Source: an uncultured Christensenella sp. (GTDB lineage: Bacteria > Bacillota > Clostridia > Christensenellales > Borkfalkiaceae). From it: a DNA stretch of 64,000 nucleotides. The notes beneath the pieces were generated by a model, which saw nothing but the letters and a program-made list of their open reading frames with translations, did not search any database and was not told the origin of the DNA. The position numbers were made by a program, and so were the translations under genes. Below are positions 42,718 to 52,637 of the stretch, piece by piece. Location of the stretch: assembly GCA_910578565.1 (NCBI GenBank), contig CAJTQF010000001.1, positions 1 to 64,000 of the forward strand, given 5' to 3'. The stretch's first letter is position 1; each line of letters opens with the position of its first letter.

Positions 42718-45700
42718 ATGGCAGACAAAAAATCACAAATCCAGCCGACGGTAAAACCTAAATCCGTAACGGCAAAAGCTGCAACGACAACGAAGCCTGC
42801 GGCAAAGAGCGGCGCGGCGGAAAAGCCCAAGGCGGCGGCGAAACCCGCAACGACAACGAAGCCCGCGGCAAAGAGCGGCGCGGTGGAAAAGCCCAAGGCG
42901 GCGGCGAAACCCGCAACGACAACGAAGTCCGCAGCAAAGAGCGGTGCGACGGAAAAGCCCAAGGCGGCGGCGAAACCCGCAACGACAACGAAGCCCGTTG
43001 CAAAGAGCAACGCGGCGGAAAAGCCTAAGGTTGCGGCGGCTACGGCAGCCAAACCCCAAAAGACAAATGCCGCAAAAAGCGAAAAGTCTTCAAAGAACGG
43101 CGGCTTAAAAAAGGGCGGCGCTATTGCGTTAAGCAAAAAGCAAATTAAAATAATCGCTATAAGCGCGGCGGCGGTTCTTGTCGCGCTGTGCATAATTCTC
43201 GGCGTAGTGCTCGGCGTAAATTCGTGCGGCGGCTCGAAAGGGCGCGACGGCTATCTTAGCAATATAATAATTCCCACTCCGACAAGCGGACAGTACAATA
43301 ACGGCAGCAGTATAAAACCTACCGCTAAATACGACGACGTCAGCGCGGGCAAAGAGCATTATTACGACGAAGCGGACGAAGCGTTTTTATACGATTCGAA
43401 ATACGTCACAAGCACGGTGGTCGGATATCACGGCAGTATCATCGGCACAGTTGAAAGAAATATTCCCAAAACCGTGCGAGACGAAGGGTTGGGGGTTTAT
43501 CCCAAGTACGGATACACTCTGTCAACAGTCATCGGTTCGGAAAAAGACAAACTAAACGCCAGATTGGCGCTCATAAACGAGTCGAGCTATCTCACCGCTA
43601 CGGGAACGTCAAACGCTGGCGGCGGCGGTTATACCTGGATGGATGAAAACGGATTCCTTTACAGCGGAACGCGCGCGGAGCCTGTCGCAACGCTCGATAA
43701 GAGCGGCAAGCAGAGAAGACTTTACAAACACTCGGCTTCCGCAGGTCTTTATATGGGCGACGTGTCCGACGACGAACCCGGCATTATAAAAGAAGTCACA
43801 ATGCGCAACCGTGCTTACAACGGTTACGGCGTTACGGGAGTATACGCACCCGCGGGCGAACTTATCAAAATTCAGCTCAGCGACGAAGATATGACCGCAA
43901 CGGGCGGAATAGTCATACATATCGGTCAGGCGCTTTACAACGGTCAGGCAAACAATATCTGGGAAACCAAGGGGCAAATGCAGCGTATACCGCACCTGTT
44001 GAATACTATGGCAGTGAACAAAAACACCGCCGTGCAGGACCCCGAAACGGGCGTATGGACCGCATACGTCGGTTCGTTTATCGGCGGACCGCTGTACATA
44101 CGCAATATTTCGGCTACGTTTACGGCAAGAATTTCCGGCGGGGTTGCATACAGGCATTTCATACTCGGCTACACTACGCAGGAAGATTTTGAAGAAAGTT
44201 CGGCTTCTTCCGCGCCCTATTTCGATCTGGAAGTGTGGGACCGCGGCGTGCTTCATTCGGGACCTTTATACTACGCAAAAAGTTTTAATTACGAGCAGCT
44301 TTACAATGCCGCAGTGCTTTGGGATAAAATTTCCGCCGTGGCAACCACCAACGGATCTTATCAGGGAATAGTGTTCCTATACGACCCGTTCGTGGCGGCG
44401 GGCGCGGCTGTCGCTTTCCCCGGCAGAAGATCGGTAAACTGCCCTATGAGCTGGATGCCCAATTCGCTTAATTACGACTTGATGGTAACTTCTGGCGGCT
44501 GGGGCAATATGCACGAGTATCACCACAATTTCCAGAATTTCGGTATAGGTTACACGGGCGAAGTTACAAACAACGCTTTAACTCTGGTAGATTACAGTCT
44601 TTTTACCAAAATTTCAGCCGCAAGACAGATAGCGTCGTACGGCGGCGCGGGGCTTTCGGGCTGGAACTGCTACACAAGCGCAACCTGGTCGTTGCAGCAG
44701 GTAAATGCCAACAATATCAACTCTACGAGCGGGCTTGCGGTTTATTCTACCCTGATGCACAATCTGGGACAGGACGCCTTCATTAACGCAAGGGGAACCT
44801 GGGGTGTAAATTACTTCAACCGCTGGTCGGAACTTACCCATCTTGATTTTTCGTACTTCGCTTCGGCGTCTAAACTCTATGCGGGCGAAGATTTATCGCA
44901 AAACGAAAACTTTGCCGCAAACAACTATCCAGAGTTTGTTCCCGTATCTTCGGTTTACCAGACAGGCAGAAGTTTCAAATACGAAGGCGGCAAAAAAGAC
45001 GTAGAGACAATGAGACCGTACGTCATACCCTACGGTACGCCTTTCACCGTCGATTTAACGCCTTACACGGTTAATGCGGGCGGTCAGTACGAGAGCGGAA
45101 GCGTGGTTATCGGCAACGGTTTCAAGTATACCATAAAGAGCGTTGACGACAGCGGTCTCAAAGGAGACGCAACGTTCACAAAGTCGTCTGAAGGCATTTA
45201 TACGTTTACTCCCGACAAGGCGCACGCGCTTTCGGGCAAAATAAGGGTCACTATAGAAATCACTACGGAAAACGGTTCTCGCGCATATAACGGGCACGCG
45301 CTTGACGACGTGGACCTGATTCTCGAATTCGAACAGTCGCACGAAACGAATAAAGCCGTCCTTGAAAGGACCACTTACACTTATACTGCAGACAATATGT
45401 ATACGGACGCGGAAGCGGCTTATCAAAGCGGTTTTTCGGGATATGAAACGGTTGAAAACAGGGCTCATTCAAATCCCACGCAGAACTGCAATACAGATAT
45501 CTGGTTCTATCCCGCGTCAAAACGTCCCGAACTGCCGGCAGATACTCCCGAAGAGTATTTTGTTCACGACAATACTATAGAAGTAATAAACGGCAAACTT
45601 TACATAGCGGAAGACGGCAAATACCGCGTCTATCTGCGCGGCAGACTGAATTGCGCTTTGTACTATTCTCTTGACGGAACGAATTTTTCGCTTGGCGCAA

Positions 45701-46959
45701 CTATCAAGGACACTGCCGTCCCCGGCAACAGCGCACAGTTCCGCCCCGGCGACTCTAAAACTTATTTTGACGTAGAGTTCAGGGAAAACGAAATTTACGT
45801 TAACGATCAGCTTGTAAAATCTGATTTCAGCGGAACAAGATGGATATATATAAGGGAAGTCCTTATAGTCCAGTCCACGCCTACGATAAGCTATATCGGC
45901 GTAGGTCTTACCCAGTGGTCGGTGCCTATGTATACCACTACGACCGACGAAGACGGAACAGTGCATTACTGGAATGCAAGCGGACAGGAAGTCACGCCCG
46001 AAGAAGCGGGCAACGTAGACCCCATTCCGCCAAAAAACGGCAATTACGTAAACGCTTACAGGAATGATTACGAGTTCCCCGACAACAGCAGTTATAAATC
46101 GGACTACTTCTATATAAGGGATTACAACTATAATTACGTTGGCGAACCCAAGGACTGTTCAACCTGGGACGAAGGCGTGAAAATCCTTAGTTGCAACAAG
46201 CAGTCGTGGGACAACAATACTGCAATAGAAAACCTGTTAAAAGAAGGGCAGGATACTTTCTTCCATACCAACAACGCAAGCAATTATGGAAACGGTCCTA
46301 TGATTCTTGAACTGGATATGGGCAAGGAATGCGCGGCAAACAGCGTTACTTTCTACGGCAGAACTACGCACGCAGCTAACACTGCTTCCCAGGGGCTTCC
46401 CAAGGAGTTTACCGTTGAAGTAAGTACGGACGGCGAAACTTATACCGACGCGGGTACTTACACCAACACGGTGGGCGGCGCGTACAGCGCAACGGTAAAA
46501 CTGAACGGTACTTACAGGTTCCGTTACGTAAGGCTTACTATAAATTCAACCCATAGCAACAATAAGCACTTTATTCTGAGCGGAATAAAATTTACCGAAC
46601 AGTTCAGTCTTACCGGCAACGGAGCGAACGTTATAAAACCCGATAACGTCACCTATTCGGACGGCTTTAAGTGCGTACAGACTTTCTCTTGCTTCGGTCA
46701 CGCTTATCTCGGAAATAACGGCGACACCGTAAGGTTCACGTTTGAAGGGAAGCGTCTTGCGGTTCTGAATACTTCTGCTTACGGCAAGAATTACGAAGTA
46801 TGGATTGACGGCAAAAAGTGCGGCTCAATCGAAGTTGCTCCCGTGACGGGCGCATACGGAATTTATTACCTTTCGCAGGAGCTTGAAGAAGGGACGCACA
46901 GCGTTGAAATAAGATGTACCGGCGAAGCGTGCTTCGATTCGTTTGCGTTCTATTCGTAA
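42718..46959 (+). CDS. Large membrane-anchored M60-like metallopeptidase
   Basis: 1,413 residues, AGGAG before ATG. Residues 1-140 are cytoplasmic-side, Lys/Ala-rich, with four 22-residue repeats. One membrane segment (about 143-168, IIAISAAAVLVALCIILGVVLG) follows, so the rest faces outside. The peptidase domain (about 340-760) has H599-E-Y-H-H603 and E615 (GYTGEV), the HEXXH-(8-28)-E arrangement of M60/enhancin-type zinc peptidases, which cut mucin-like glycoproteins. C-terminal parts are beta-sandwiches, including an F5/8-type C domain (about 1150-1300; ANSVTFYGRT...YRFRYVRLTI) and a last carbohydrate-binding-like module (FDSFAFYS end). The layout suits a surface enzyme against host mucin or dietary glycoprotein. 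It stands alone. Confidence 0.83.
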   Translation: MADKKSQIQPTVKPKSVTAKAATTTKPAAKSGAAEKPKAAAKPATTTKPAAKSGAVEKPKAAAKPATTTKSAAKSGATEKPKAAAKPATTTKPVAKSNAAEKPKVAAATAAKPQKTNAAKSEKSSKNGGLKKGGAIALSKKQIKIIAISAAAVLVALCIILGVVLGVNSCGGSKGRDGYLSNIIIPTPTSGQYNNGSSIKPTAKYDDVSAGKEHYYDEADEAFLYDSKYVTSTVVGYHGSIIGTVERNIPKTVRDEGLGVYPKYGYTLSTVIGSEKDKLNARLALINESSYLTATGTSNAGGGGYTWMDENGFLYSGTRAEPVATLDKSGKQRRLYKHSASAGLYMGDVSDDEPGIIKEVTMRNRAYNGYGVTGVYAPAGELIKIQLSDEDMTATGGIVIHIGQALYNGQANNIWETKGQMQRIPHLLNTMAVNKNTAVQDPETGVWTAYVGSFIGGPLYIRNISATFTARISGGVAYRHFILGYTTQEDFEESSASSAPYFDLEVWDRGVLHSGPLYYAKSFNYEQLYNAAVLWDKISAVATTNGSYQGIVFLYDPFVAAGAAVAFPGRRSVNCPMSWMPNSLNYDLMVTSGGWGNMHEYHHNFQNFGIGYTGEVTNNALTLVDYSLFTKISAARQIASYGGAGLSGWNCYTSATWSLQQVNANNINSTSGLAVYSTLMHNLGQDAFINARGTWGVNYFNRWSELTHLDFSYFASASKLYAGEDLSQNENFAANNYPEFVPVSSVYQTGRSFKYEGGKKDVETMRPYVIPYGTPFTVDLTPYTVNAGGQYESGSVVIGNGFKYTIKSVDDSGLKGDATFTKSSEGIYTFTPDKAHALSGKIRVTIEITTENGSRAYNGHALDDVDLILEFEQSHETNKAVLERTTYTYTADNMYTDAEAAYQSGFSGYETVENRAHSNPTQNCNTDIWFYPASKRPELPADTPEEYFVHDNTIEVINGKLYIAEDGKYRVYLRGRLNCALYYSLDGTNFSLGATIKDTAVPGNSAQFRPGDSKTYFDVEFRENEIYVNDQLVKSDFSGTRWIYIREVLIVQSTPTISYIGVGLTQWSVPMYTTTTDEDGTVHYWNASGQEVTPEEAGNVDPIPPKNGNYVNAYRNDYEFPDNSSYKSDYFYIRDYNYNYVGEPKDCSTWDEGVKILSCNKQSWDNNTAIENLLKEGQDTFFHTNNASNYGNGPMILELDMGKECAANSVTFYGRTTHAANTASQGLPKEFTVEVSTDGETYTDAGTYTNTVGGAYSATVKLNGTYRFRYVRLTINSTHSNNKHFILSGIKFTEQFSLTGNGANVIKPDNVTYSDGFKCVQTFSCFGHAYLGNNGDTVRFTFEGKRLAVLNTSAYGKNYEVWIDGKKCGSIEVAPVTGAYGIYYLSQELEEGTHSVEIRCTGEACFDSFAFYS
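42781..43044 (+). repeat. Four tandem 66-bp repeats in the M60 gene
   Basis: GCAACGACAACGAAG recurs at 42781, 42847, 42913 and 42979, an exact 66-bp period. Each unit encodes ATTTKPAAKSGAAEKPKAAAKP-like sequence. Copies are nearly identical, so the copy number is probably variable. Confidence 0.9.
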
Positions 46960-46980
46960 TAAATCCGATACTGAAGTTTT

Positions 46981-47018
46981 GCGGCTGACCGGGATAAAAC
47001 GGCAGCCGTATTTTTATT
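46981..47018 (+). terminator. Terminator after M60 gene
   Basis: CGGCTG / CAGCCG stem (46982-47008) with TATTTTTATT behind. Confidence 0.65.
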
Positions 47019-47088
47019 GCGAACAAGCATTTCCAAAACCGCGATATCGTAGTATAATTTAACCACTGTTTAAAAAGGCGGTCGGTGT

Positions 47089-48039
47089 ATGCTTGGGCTT
47101 GATAACGTGCAAATCCGTTGCGCGGAAAGCGCGGACAAAGATTTCTGGTTTTCGTTGGATAAACATATAACCTATTCTGAATTTGAAAATAAAATCAGAG
47201 ACAGGCGTTGTTACATTTTATTTTTCTGCGGGCGTCCGGCGGGTATTTTGCGGTATAATTTGTTTTGGGATAATACGCCGTTTTGTACCCTTTTGTTCGT
47301 CCTTAAAGAGTTCCGCAATAAGGGTTTGGGCAAAATGCTTATGGCGCATTGGGAGCGTGAAATGTCGGCGTTAGGTTACGGTTCGGTTTTGATTTCTACG
47401 CGCTCGGACGAAGACGCGCAGCATTTTTACCGTAAACTGGGATATAAAGATTGCGGTAATTTAACTCTTCGCGGCGAGCCGCAGGAACTGTTTTTGGATA
47501 AGCGCATTATTAATTGCGTTGAATTGACGGCAAGTAACTTTAACGTTAATTCATTGGACGACTTTATACGCCGCCAAAAAGTTTCGCAATGCTGGCGCAG
47601 GGACGGGGAAGATTACGCTTTAAAACCCGTGTCTTATACCGAAGACTGGTCTTTGGAAGAGCGCAGACAACTGGCGCAAAAAATATTAAAAGCAATAAAA
47701 GACGGTTCGGCGGCGTTCGGAGCGGTAAGCGGGAATGAAGTTGTCGGGTTTGCACTGGTAAGAGCGGGGGTGTTCGGTAGCAAAAATCAATATATCGATC
47801 TGGAAGAATTTTACGTATCCGAGCCGTTCCGCAGGAAAGGCATAGGCAAAACGCTTTTCGGTTTGGCTTGCGGCGCGGCAAAAAATTTCGGCGCGGCAAA
47901 ACTGTATATTTCCGCCCATTCCGCAATGGATAGCATAGCGGCGTATAAAAATTACGGCTGTGTGTCCGCAATGGAAGTGAACACAGCTCTTGCGGAAAAA
48001 GAACCTTTTGATTTGCAGTTGGAGTTCGTTTTAAAATGA
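47089..48039 (+). CDS. Double-domain GNAT acetyltransferase
   Basis: 316 residues made of two GNAT folds. Domain 1 (1-140) has EFRNKGLGKMLM and HFYRKLGY; domain 2 (about 195-316) has YVSEPFRRKGIGKTLFG and AAYKNYGCV. Both acetyl-CoA loops (Q/RxxGxG/A) are intact. Each domain could modify a different amine, or one may be only structural. Substrate unknown. It overlaps the next GNAT gene by 4 bp, so the two are cotranslated. Confidence 0.85.
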   Translation: MLGLDNVQIRCAESADKDFWFSLDKHITYSEFENKIRDRRCYILFFCGRPAGILRYNLFWDNTPFCTLLFVLKEFRNKGLGKMLMAHWEREMSALGYGSVLISTRSDEDAQHFYRKLGYKDCGNLTLRGEPQELFLDKRIINCVELTASNFNVNSLDDFIRRQKVSQCWRRDGEDYALKPVSYTEDWSLEERRQLAQKILKAIKDGSAAFGAVSGNEVVGFALVRAGVFGSKNQYIDLEEFYVSEPFRRKGIGKTLFGLACGAAKNFGAAKLYISAHSAMDSIAAYKNYGCVSAMEVNTALAEKEPFDLQLEFVLK

Positions 48040-48476
48040 AAATTTACGAAGTTACTGACAAAAAAGAATATTTGCCCCTGTTGCGCATCGGCGACGAACA
48101 GGAAAGTATGATAGACCGCTATATTCAAGACAGCGATATGTACGTTCTGGACGACTGCGGGGTCAAGGGCGGAATTGTCGTCTGCAAAGCCGCTGACGGC
48201 GTTCTGGAAATTAAAAATCTGGCGGTCTTTCCCGAAAGCCGTCGCAAAGGGTACGGACGGGCGTTGATAAATTTTATCTGCGAAAAGTACAAAACCCGCT
48301 TTTCGGTAGTGCAGGCGGGAACGGGCGACAGCCCGCTTACAATTCCCTTTTACGAAAAATGCGGCTTTGTAAAATCGCACGCGGTAAAGAATTTTTTTCT
48401 TGAAAACTACGACCGCCCCATAATAGAAGGCGGCGTCAGACTCGTGGATATGATTTATCTTAAAAAAAAACTTTAA
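48036..48476 (+). CDS. GNAT-family acetyltransferase
   Basis: 146 residues. VLEIKNLAVFPESRRKGYGRALINFI holds the acetyl-CoA binding loop, and IPFYEKCGFVKSHAVKNFF the C-terminal GNAT block; LVDMIYLKK closes the fold. Start overlaps the previous gene by ATGA. Substrate unknown. Confidence 0.87.
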   Translation: MKIYEVTDKKEYLPLLRIGDEQESMIDRYIQDSDMYVLDDCGVKGGIVVCKAADGVLEIKNLAVFPESRRKGYGRALINFICEKYKTRFSVVQAGTGDSPLTIPFYEKCGFVKSHAVKNFFLENYDRPIIEGGVRLVDMIYLKKKL

Positions 48477-48495
48477 ACCCCGAATAATTTTTCTA

Positions 48496-48530
48496 AAGGC
48501 GGTCCTTTTATGGTCCGCCTATTTTATAAA
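48496..48530 (+). terminator. Terminator after GNAT pair
   Basis: AGGCGG / CCGCCT with internal CC/GG (48497-48520), then ATTTTAT. From here to 48650 lies a hairpin GCTTGTC-AA-GACAAGC (48596-48611) and no gene. Confidence 0.6.
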
Positions 48531-48654
48531 AGCAAAGCCGTTTTGCAATTCGTGGCATAGTGCATTTTTTTGGTTTGTATTTGTCATTAATACGCGCTTG
48601 TCAAGACAAGCTCACGCCTATCTGCCAAAGTTATATATTTTGGTATGATAATGC

Positions 48655-48683
48655 TTGAAGAAAATGGAAAATTTTGGTATACT
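48655..48683 (+). promoter_or_regulatory. Promoter of the zinc-finger/helicase pair
   Basis: TTGAAG (48655-48660), 17-bp spacer, TATACT (48678-48683), 20 bp before ATG 48703. Confidence 0.65.
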
Positions 48684-48702
48684 CTTTATTGGTAGATACA
48701 TT

Positions 48703-49365
48703 ATGAAAAAAATTCCGACAGAACGAATCAAAAAAATAAAAACGAATATTGATATTGTTAGGGTTATTTCAAAAGACATTGAGTTAAAGAAAGTCGGAAA
48801 AAATAATTTTGGTCGTTGTCCTATATGTGATAGTTCAAAGTCATTATCGGTATCACAGGAAAAGCAATTTGCACATTGTTTTTCTTGTGGCGAAAGTTTC
48901 GATGTTTTTGGTTACTTTCAAAAGGGGAAAGACTTTTCATTTGCAGAAGCGTTTAGAGAAGTTAAATGCTTAATAAATTTTGATAACGAAATAGCTTATA
49001 AAAAACTTAGTCGCGCAATAGTATGCTTAACTGACATAGTACAAAATGATTTTATTGAATTTTCTATAAATGAACAACCTGTACTGATAGACAGTGATAT
49101 AAAAGCAGAATTAAAAGGCTTTTTAAAAATATTAGAAGATTTAATAGCTGATTACTATACCTTGGTATTAGATAAGCAAATTGACGAGCAGGTTATAACA
49201 GACTTTTCTCAAATATTTTATTTATACGGTAATTTTATGGAGAATAAATCTGATAGTTTGGCAGAAACAAAATTTAGAAATCTGTTTTTATATCTTCTTG
49301 ATATATGCGATTTAATTAAAGAAAACGATTATAATTTGGGCGGCATAGTTTACATTAGCATTTAA
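48703..49365 (+). CDS. CHC2-type (DnaG-like) zinc-finger protein
   Basis: About 220 residues from ATG 48703; an ATG at 48655 would lie inside the promoter. The N-terminal 90 residues copy the primase zinc-binding domain: ERIKKIKTNIDIVRVISKDIELKKVGKNNFGRCPICDSSKSLSVS...FAHCFSCGESFDVFGYFQ. The four ligands are C39, C42, C59 and C62, where CHC2 proteins often have a His. No Toprim or RNA-polymerase domain of DnaG follows; instead there is a helical, AT-rich stretch of about 130 residues that I do not recognise. It therefore binds DNA but cannot prime by itself. The helicase gene starts 10 bp downstream, so the two probably work together. Confidence 0.75.
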   Translation: MKKIPTERIKKIKTNIDIVRVISKDIELKKVGKNNFGRCPICDSSKSLSVSQEKQFAHCFSCGESFDVFGYFQKGKDFSFAEAFREVKCLINFDNEIAYKKLSRAIVCLTDIVQNDFIEFSINEQPVLIDSDIKAELKGFLKILEDLIADYYTLVLDKQIDEQVITDFSQIFYLYGNFMENKSDSLAETKFRNLFLYLLDICDLIKENDYNLGGIVYISI

Positions 49366-49375
49366 GGGGATTATT

Positions 49376-52300
49376 GTGGGAATATTTTCAAACCTGTTTA
49401 AGAAAACTAAAAATCAAAATAATTCATTCCCGACAGAATATCAAAGTATTCTGGAATTTAACAATGAATTTAAAATTTTGCTTTCGCAAGACAAATATAT
49501 TGCGAGAAGCGATTACGCTTATCTGATAGACAAATATCACGATACCTTTTTGTTTTATGATAATAATGGAAAAGCAAACACGTTAGTTTATTATTGTAAG
49601 ACTAATAAATTGAATATTGAAGAAATAAATTCGTTTTTACAATGCTATTCTGATATTGTTGATTTGCGTAAAGGTTCGGTAAAAGTTAAACAGCATAACG
49701 AAGAATTTTTATCAGCTCACTTAAATACCGAGAAACAATATTTAGACGGTATTCTTAATAAGGTTGACCCAAAAATTAAATTGGATGATGAGCAACGCCG
49801 TGTTATTTTATCTGACGAAGATTATTCCCTTGTTATAGCAGGCGCAGGCGCAGGAAAAACAACTACTGTTGCTGCAAAAGTTCGCTATTTAGTAGAGAAA
49901 AAACAAATTGACCCGAAACAAATACTTGTAATATCGTTTACTAATAAAGCTGTTGGCGAATTGAGAGAGCGTATAAATGAACAGCTTGCAATTCCTTGTC
50001 CTATTACTACTTTTCATAAAACAGGCAACGCAATTTTACATAAGCAGGACGATAATAAAAAGCAAATTGTAAGCGAAGGGTTTTTATTTAACGCAGTAAA
50101 TAATTATCTCAAAGGCAATATTCTTGAACAACCTGAACTCGTCGATAAGCTGATAATGTTTTTCGGTTCATATTTCGACGCACCCTATGACGGTAACGAT
50201 ATAAATCTGTTTTTCAATTACATTTCAAAAGCAGATTTTTCTACTCTAAAAAGTAGCGTAAACGAATATAATGAACAAATTATTGATAGGCGTACAAGTA
50301 AAGTTACAACAATTTCAAATGAAGTATTGCGTTCTATTCAAGAAGTAAAAATAGCCAACTTTTTATATTTAAACCAAATTGATTACACTTACGAAGAAAT
50401 ATATAAATATCATATATTAAAAGCTAAAAAGCCCTACACGCCCGATTTCTGTATAAGACAGGGGAATAAGGTTGCCTATATTGAACATTTCGGAATTACC
50501 GAAAGCGGTAAACATAATTTTTACACACCCGAAGAGCTTGCAAGATATAAGCAGGAAATCAAAGATAAAATTACATTACATAAAACGCACGGTACTACTC
50601 TTATTTATACATATTCAAGTTACAATGACGGGAAAGATTACCTTGAACATTTGCAGGAACAATTAGAAGCAAACGGTTTTATTTTGAACAAACGCCCTGC
50701 GGAAGAAGTATTTACGAAATTAGTTAATACCGAAGAAAATAAATATATAGCAAAACTTGTAAGACTGATTTGCATATTTATCAATAACTTTAAAACAAAC
50801 GGATATACGCTTGACGATTTTTATAGGTTTGAAAGAACAAACGCAAACGTCAGAACGAAGCTATTCCTTGAAGTATGTAAAGAATGTTATTTGGAATATC
50901 AGAAAAAATTATCAGAATGTAATGCAATAGATTTCCAAGATATGATAAATGATGCTGCAAGAGTTTTAAGAGAAAAGCAGATTACTAACGAAAAACTTGA
51001 TTTTAAATATATAATCGTCGACGAATATCAAGATATTTCAAGACAGCGGTTTGACCTTACCAAAGAATTATCTAAAATCTGTAACGCAAAAATTATTGCT
51101 GTCGGTGATGATTGGCAGTCAATTTATGCTTTCAGCGGTTCAGATATTACGTTGTTTACTCATTTCTGTTCAATAATGGGTTATGGCGAAGAATTGAAAA
51201 TTACTAAAACCTATCGCAACGCGCAGGAAGTAATTGATATTGCAGGTAATTTCGTTCAGAAAAATGAAAGTCAAATTAAAAAGTCATTAGTTTCGCCTAA
51301 ACATATACAAAAGCCTGTTATAGTTCATACTTATAGTGAAAATTTTGACAGAAATCTTTTTAAGGGAAAAGGCGGCAAGTATTATCATTTAGGGAAGAAA
51401 GTCGAAGTAATTTTAGGACAAATTTTAGAAGCAAATAAGCGTGAAAATTTGGGTACTAATTCTTCTATACTGTTAATCGGCAGATTTGGGTTTGACGCTA
51501 AAAATTTATGTTTTTCTAATGATTTTGTATATGACGAAGAAAATAACAAAATTTTCAGTAAAAAATATAAGTATGCCAAATTAGAATTTTTAACTGCGCA
51601 CAGTTCAAAAGGTCTTGGTTATGATAATGTAATTATAGTCAACGCAAGAAATGAAATTTATGGCTTCCCTTCTAAAATAGATGATGACCCTATAATGAAT
51701 TACGTTGTTAAAGATGATAATTCTATTGAATATGCAGAAGAAAGACGACTTTTCTATGTTGCAATGACGAGAACGAAAAACAGAGTATTCATTGTCACGC
51801 CTGAACAGCGCCCGTCTGAATTTATTTTGGAATTAGTGCGTGATTATCCTAATATAACCGTAAACGGCGAATTGAATAAAGAAGCTGATACAAATATTGG
51901 CGTAATGAAGAAATGCCCTGTATGCGGCTATCCTTTGCAACTGCGTTATAAAAAGAATTACGGTTTGAAATTATGGATGTGTTCTAACGAACCTGAAATT
52001 TGCAGTTTTATTACTAATGAAATAAGCGGTGGCGAGCTTTCCATTCAAAAGTGCGACTGCTGTAAAGACGGATATTTAATTGTCAAAAAGACAGCCAAAA
52101 ATGAATTTATGTTGGGCTGTATAAATTATAAATCTGACGGAACAGGTTGCAATAGAACGATGACAGTTGATTATTATAAGCGTTGGAGTTCTGACCTGTT
52201 TGAAGATGATTTATCTATTGATAAGCCGTCATATAGAAAAGATATTAAAATCGAAGTACCGCATATAAAGCCATCAAAATCAACGCCGATAGTTGCAGAA

Positions 52301-52630
52301 CGCAAACAAGCAGAAGTTCATAGTACAACTTATAGTAAGATTGTTTTAGGTAAAGACGAATTTTACATTGTTACCGATGATGACGGGAATGAAATTACAA
52401 ATATGGAACTACTTACTGATTTACGAGCTCTTCGATTTGATATAGCAAAAGAGAAAAGTATTGCGCCTTATAAGATAATTAATAATAAGGTTCTCGTTAG
52501 TTTGGCAACATACCGCCCTACAACGAAAGAAGAATTTATAACTCTTTATGGTTTAGGGGAAATTACCTATTCTGAATACGGCGCAAGATTTATAAAAGCT
52601 ATTAGAGATTATGATAAAAGAAGAAAATAA
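49376..52630 (+). CDS. UvrD/HelD-type helicase with nuclease-like insert, zinc ribbons and HRDC
   Basis: 1,084 residues from GTG 49376 with AAGGGGA 5 nt upstream. Helicase motif I is AGAGAGKTTT (K161), motif Ia SFTNKAVGELRERI, motif II IIVDEYQD (D549-E550), motif III VGDDWQSIYAFSGSD, and motifs V/VI TAHSSKGLGYDNVII and RRLFYVAMTRTKN. Between motifs Ia and II an insert (about 315-415) has E323, PD-F (D357) and YIEHFG (E370), the outline of a PD-(D/E)xK nuclease. After the helicase come two topoisomerase-style zinc ribbons (CPVCGYPLQ...CSNEPEIC; CDCCKDG...CINYKSDGTGC) and a C-terminal HRDC-like domain. It is AT-rich, unlike flanking genes. A DNA-repair or anti-phage role with the preceding gene is inferred. 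Confidence 0.82.
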   Translation: MGIFSNLFKKTKNQNNSFPTEYQSILEFNNEFKILLSQDKYIARSDYAYLIDKYHDTFLFYDNNGKANTLVYYCKTNKLNIEEINSFLQCYSDIVDLRKGSVKVKQHNEEFLSAHLNTEKQYLDGILNKVDPKIKLDDEQRRVILSDEDYSLVIAGAGAGKTTTVAAKVRYLVEKKQIDPKQILVISFTNKAVGELRERINEQLAIPCPITTFHKTGNAILHKQDDNKKQIVSEGFLFNAVNNYLKGNILEQPELVDKLIMFFGSYFDAPYDGNDINLFFNYISKADFSTLKSSVNEYNEQIIDRRTSKVTTISNEVLRSIQEVKIANFLYLNQIDYTYEEIYKYHILKAKKPYTPDFCIRQGNKVAYIEHFGITESGKHNFYTPEELARYKQEIKDKITLHKTHGTTLIYTYSSYNDGKDYLEHLQEQLEANGFILNKRPAEEVFTKLVNTEENKYIAKLVRLICIFINNFKTNGYTLDDFYRFERTNANVRTKLFLEVCKECYLEYQKKLSECNAIDFQDMINDAARVLREKQITNEKLDFKYIIVDEYQDISRQRFDLTKELSKICNAKIIAVGDDWQSIYAFSGSDITLFTHFCSIMGYGEELKITKTYRNAQEVIDIAGNFVQKNESQIKKSLVSPKHIQKPVIVHTYSENFDRNLFKGKGGKYYHLGKKVEVILGQILEANKRENLGTNSSILLIGRFGFDAKNLCFSNDFVYDEENNKIFSKKYKYAKLEFLTAHSSKGLGYDNVIIVNARNEIYGFPSKIDDDPIMNYVVKDDNSIEYAEERRLFYVAMTRTKNRVFIVTPEQRPSEFILELVRDYPNITVNGELNKEADTNIGVMKKCPVCGYPLQLRYKKNYGLKLWMCSNEPEICSFITNEISGGELSIQKCDCCKDGYLIVKKTAKNEFMLGCINYKSDGTGCNRTMTVDYYKRWSSDLFEDDLSIDKPSYRKDIKIEVPHIKPSKSTPIVAERKQAEVHSTTYSKIVLGKDEFYIVTDDDGNEITNMELLTDLRALRFDIAKEKSIAPYKIINNKVLVSLATYRPTTKEEFITLYGLGEITYSEYGARFIKAIRDYDKRRK

Positions 52631-52637
52631 AATAGGA

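Noticed and set aside
42781..43044. Regular 66-bp repeats considered as a CRISPR array
   Set aside because: The repeats are contiguous, in frame, without variable spacers, and encode a Lys/Ala-rich protein segment. No CRISPR array or cas gene is seen anywhere in the window.
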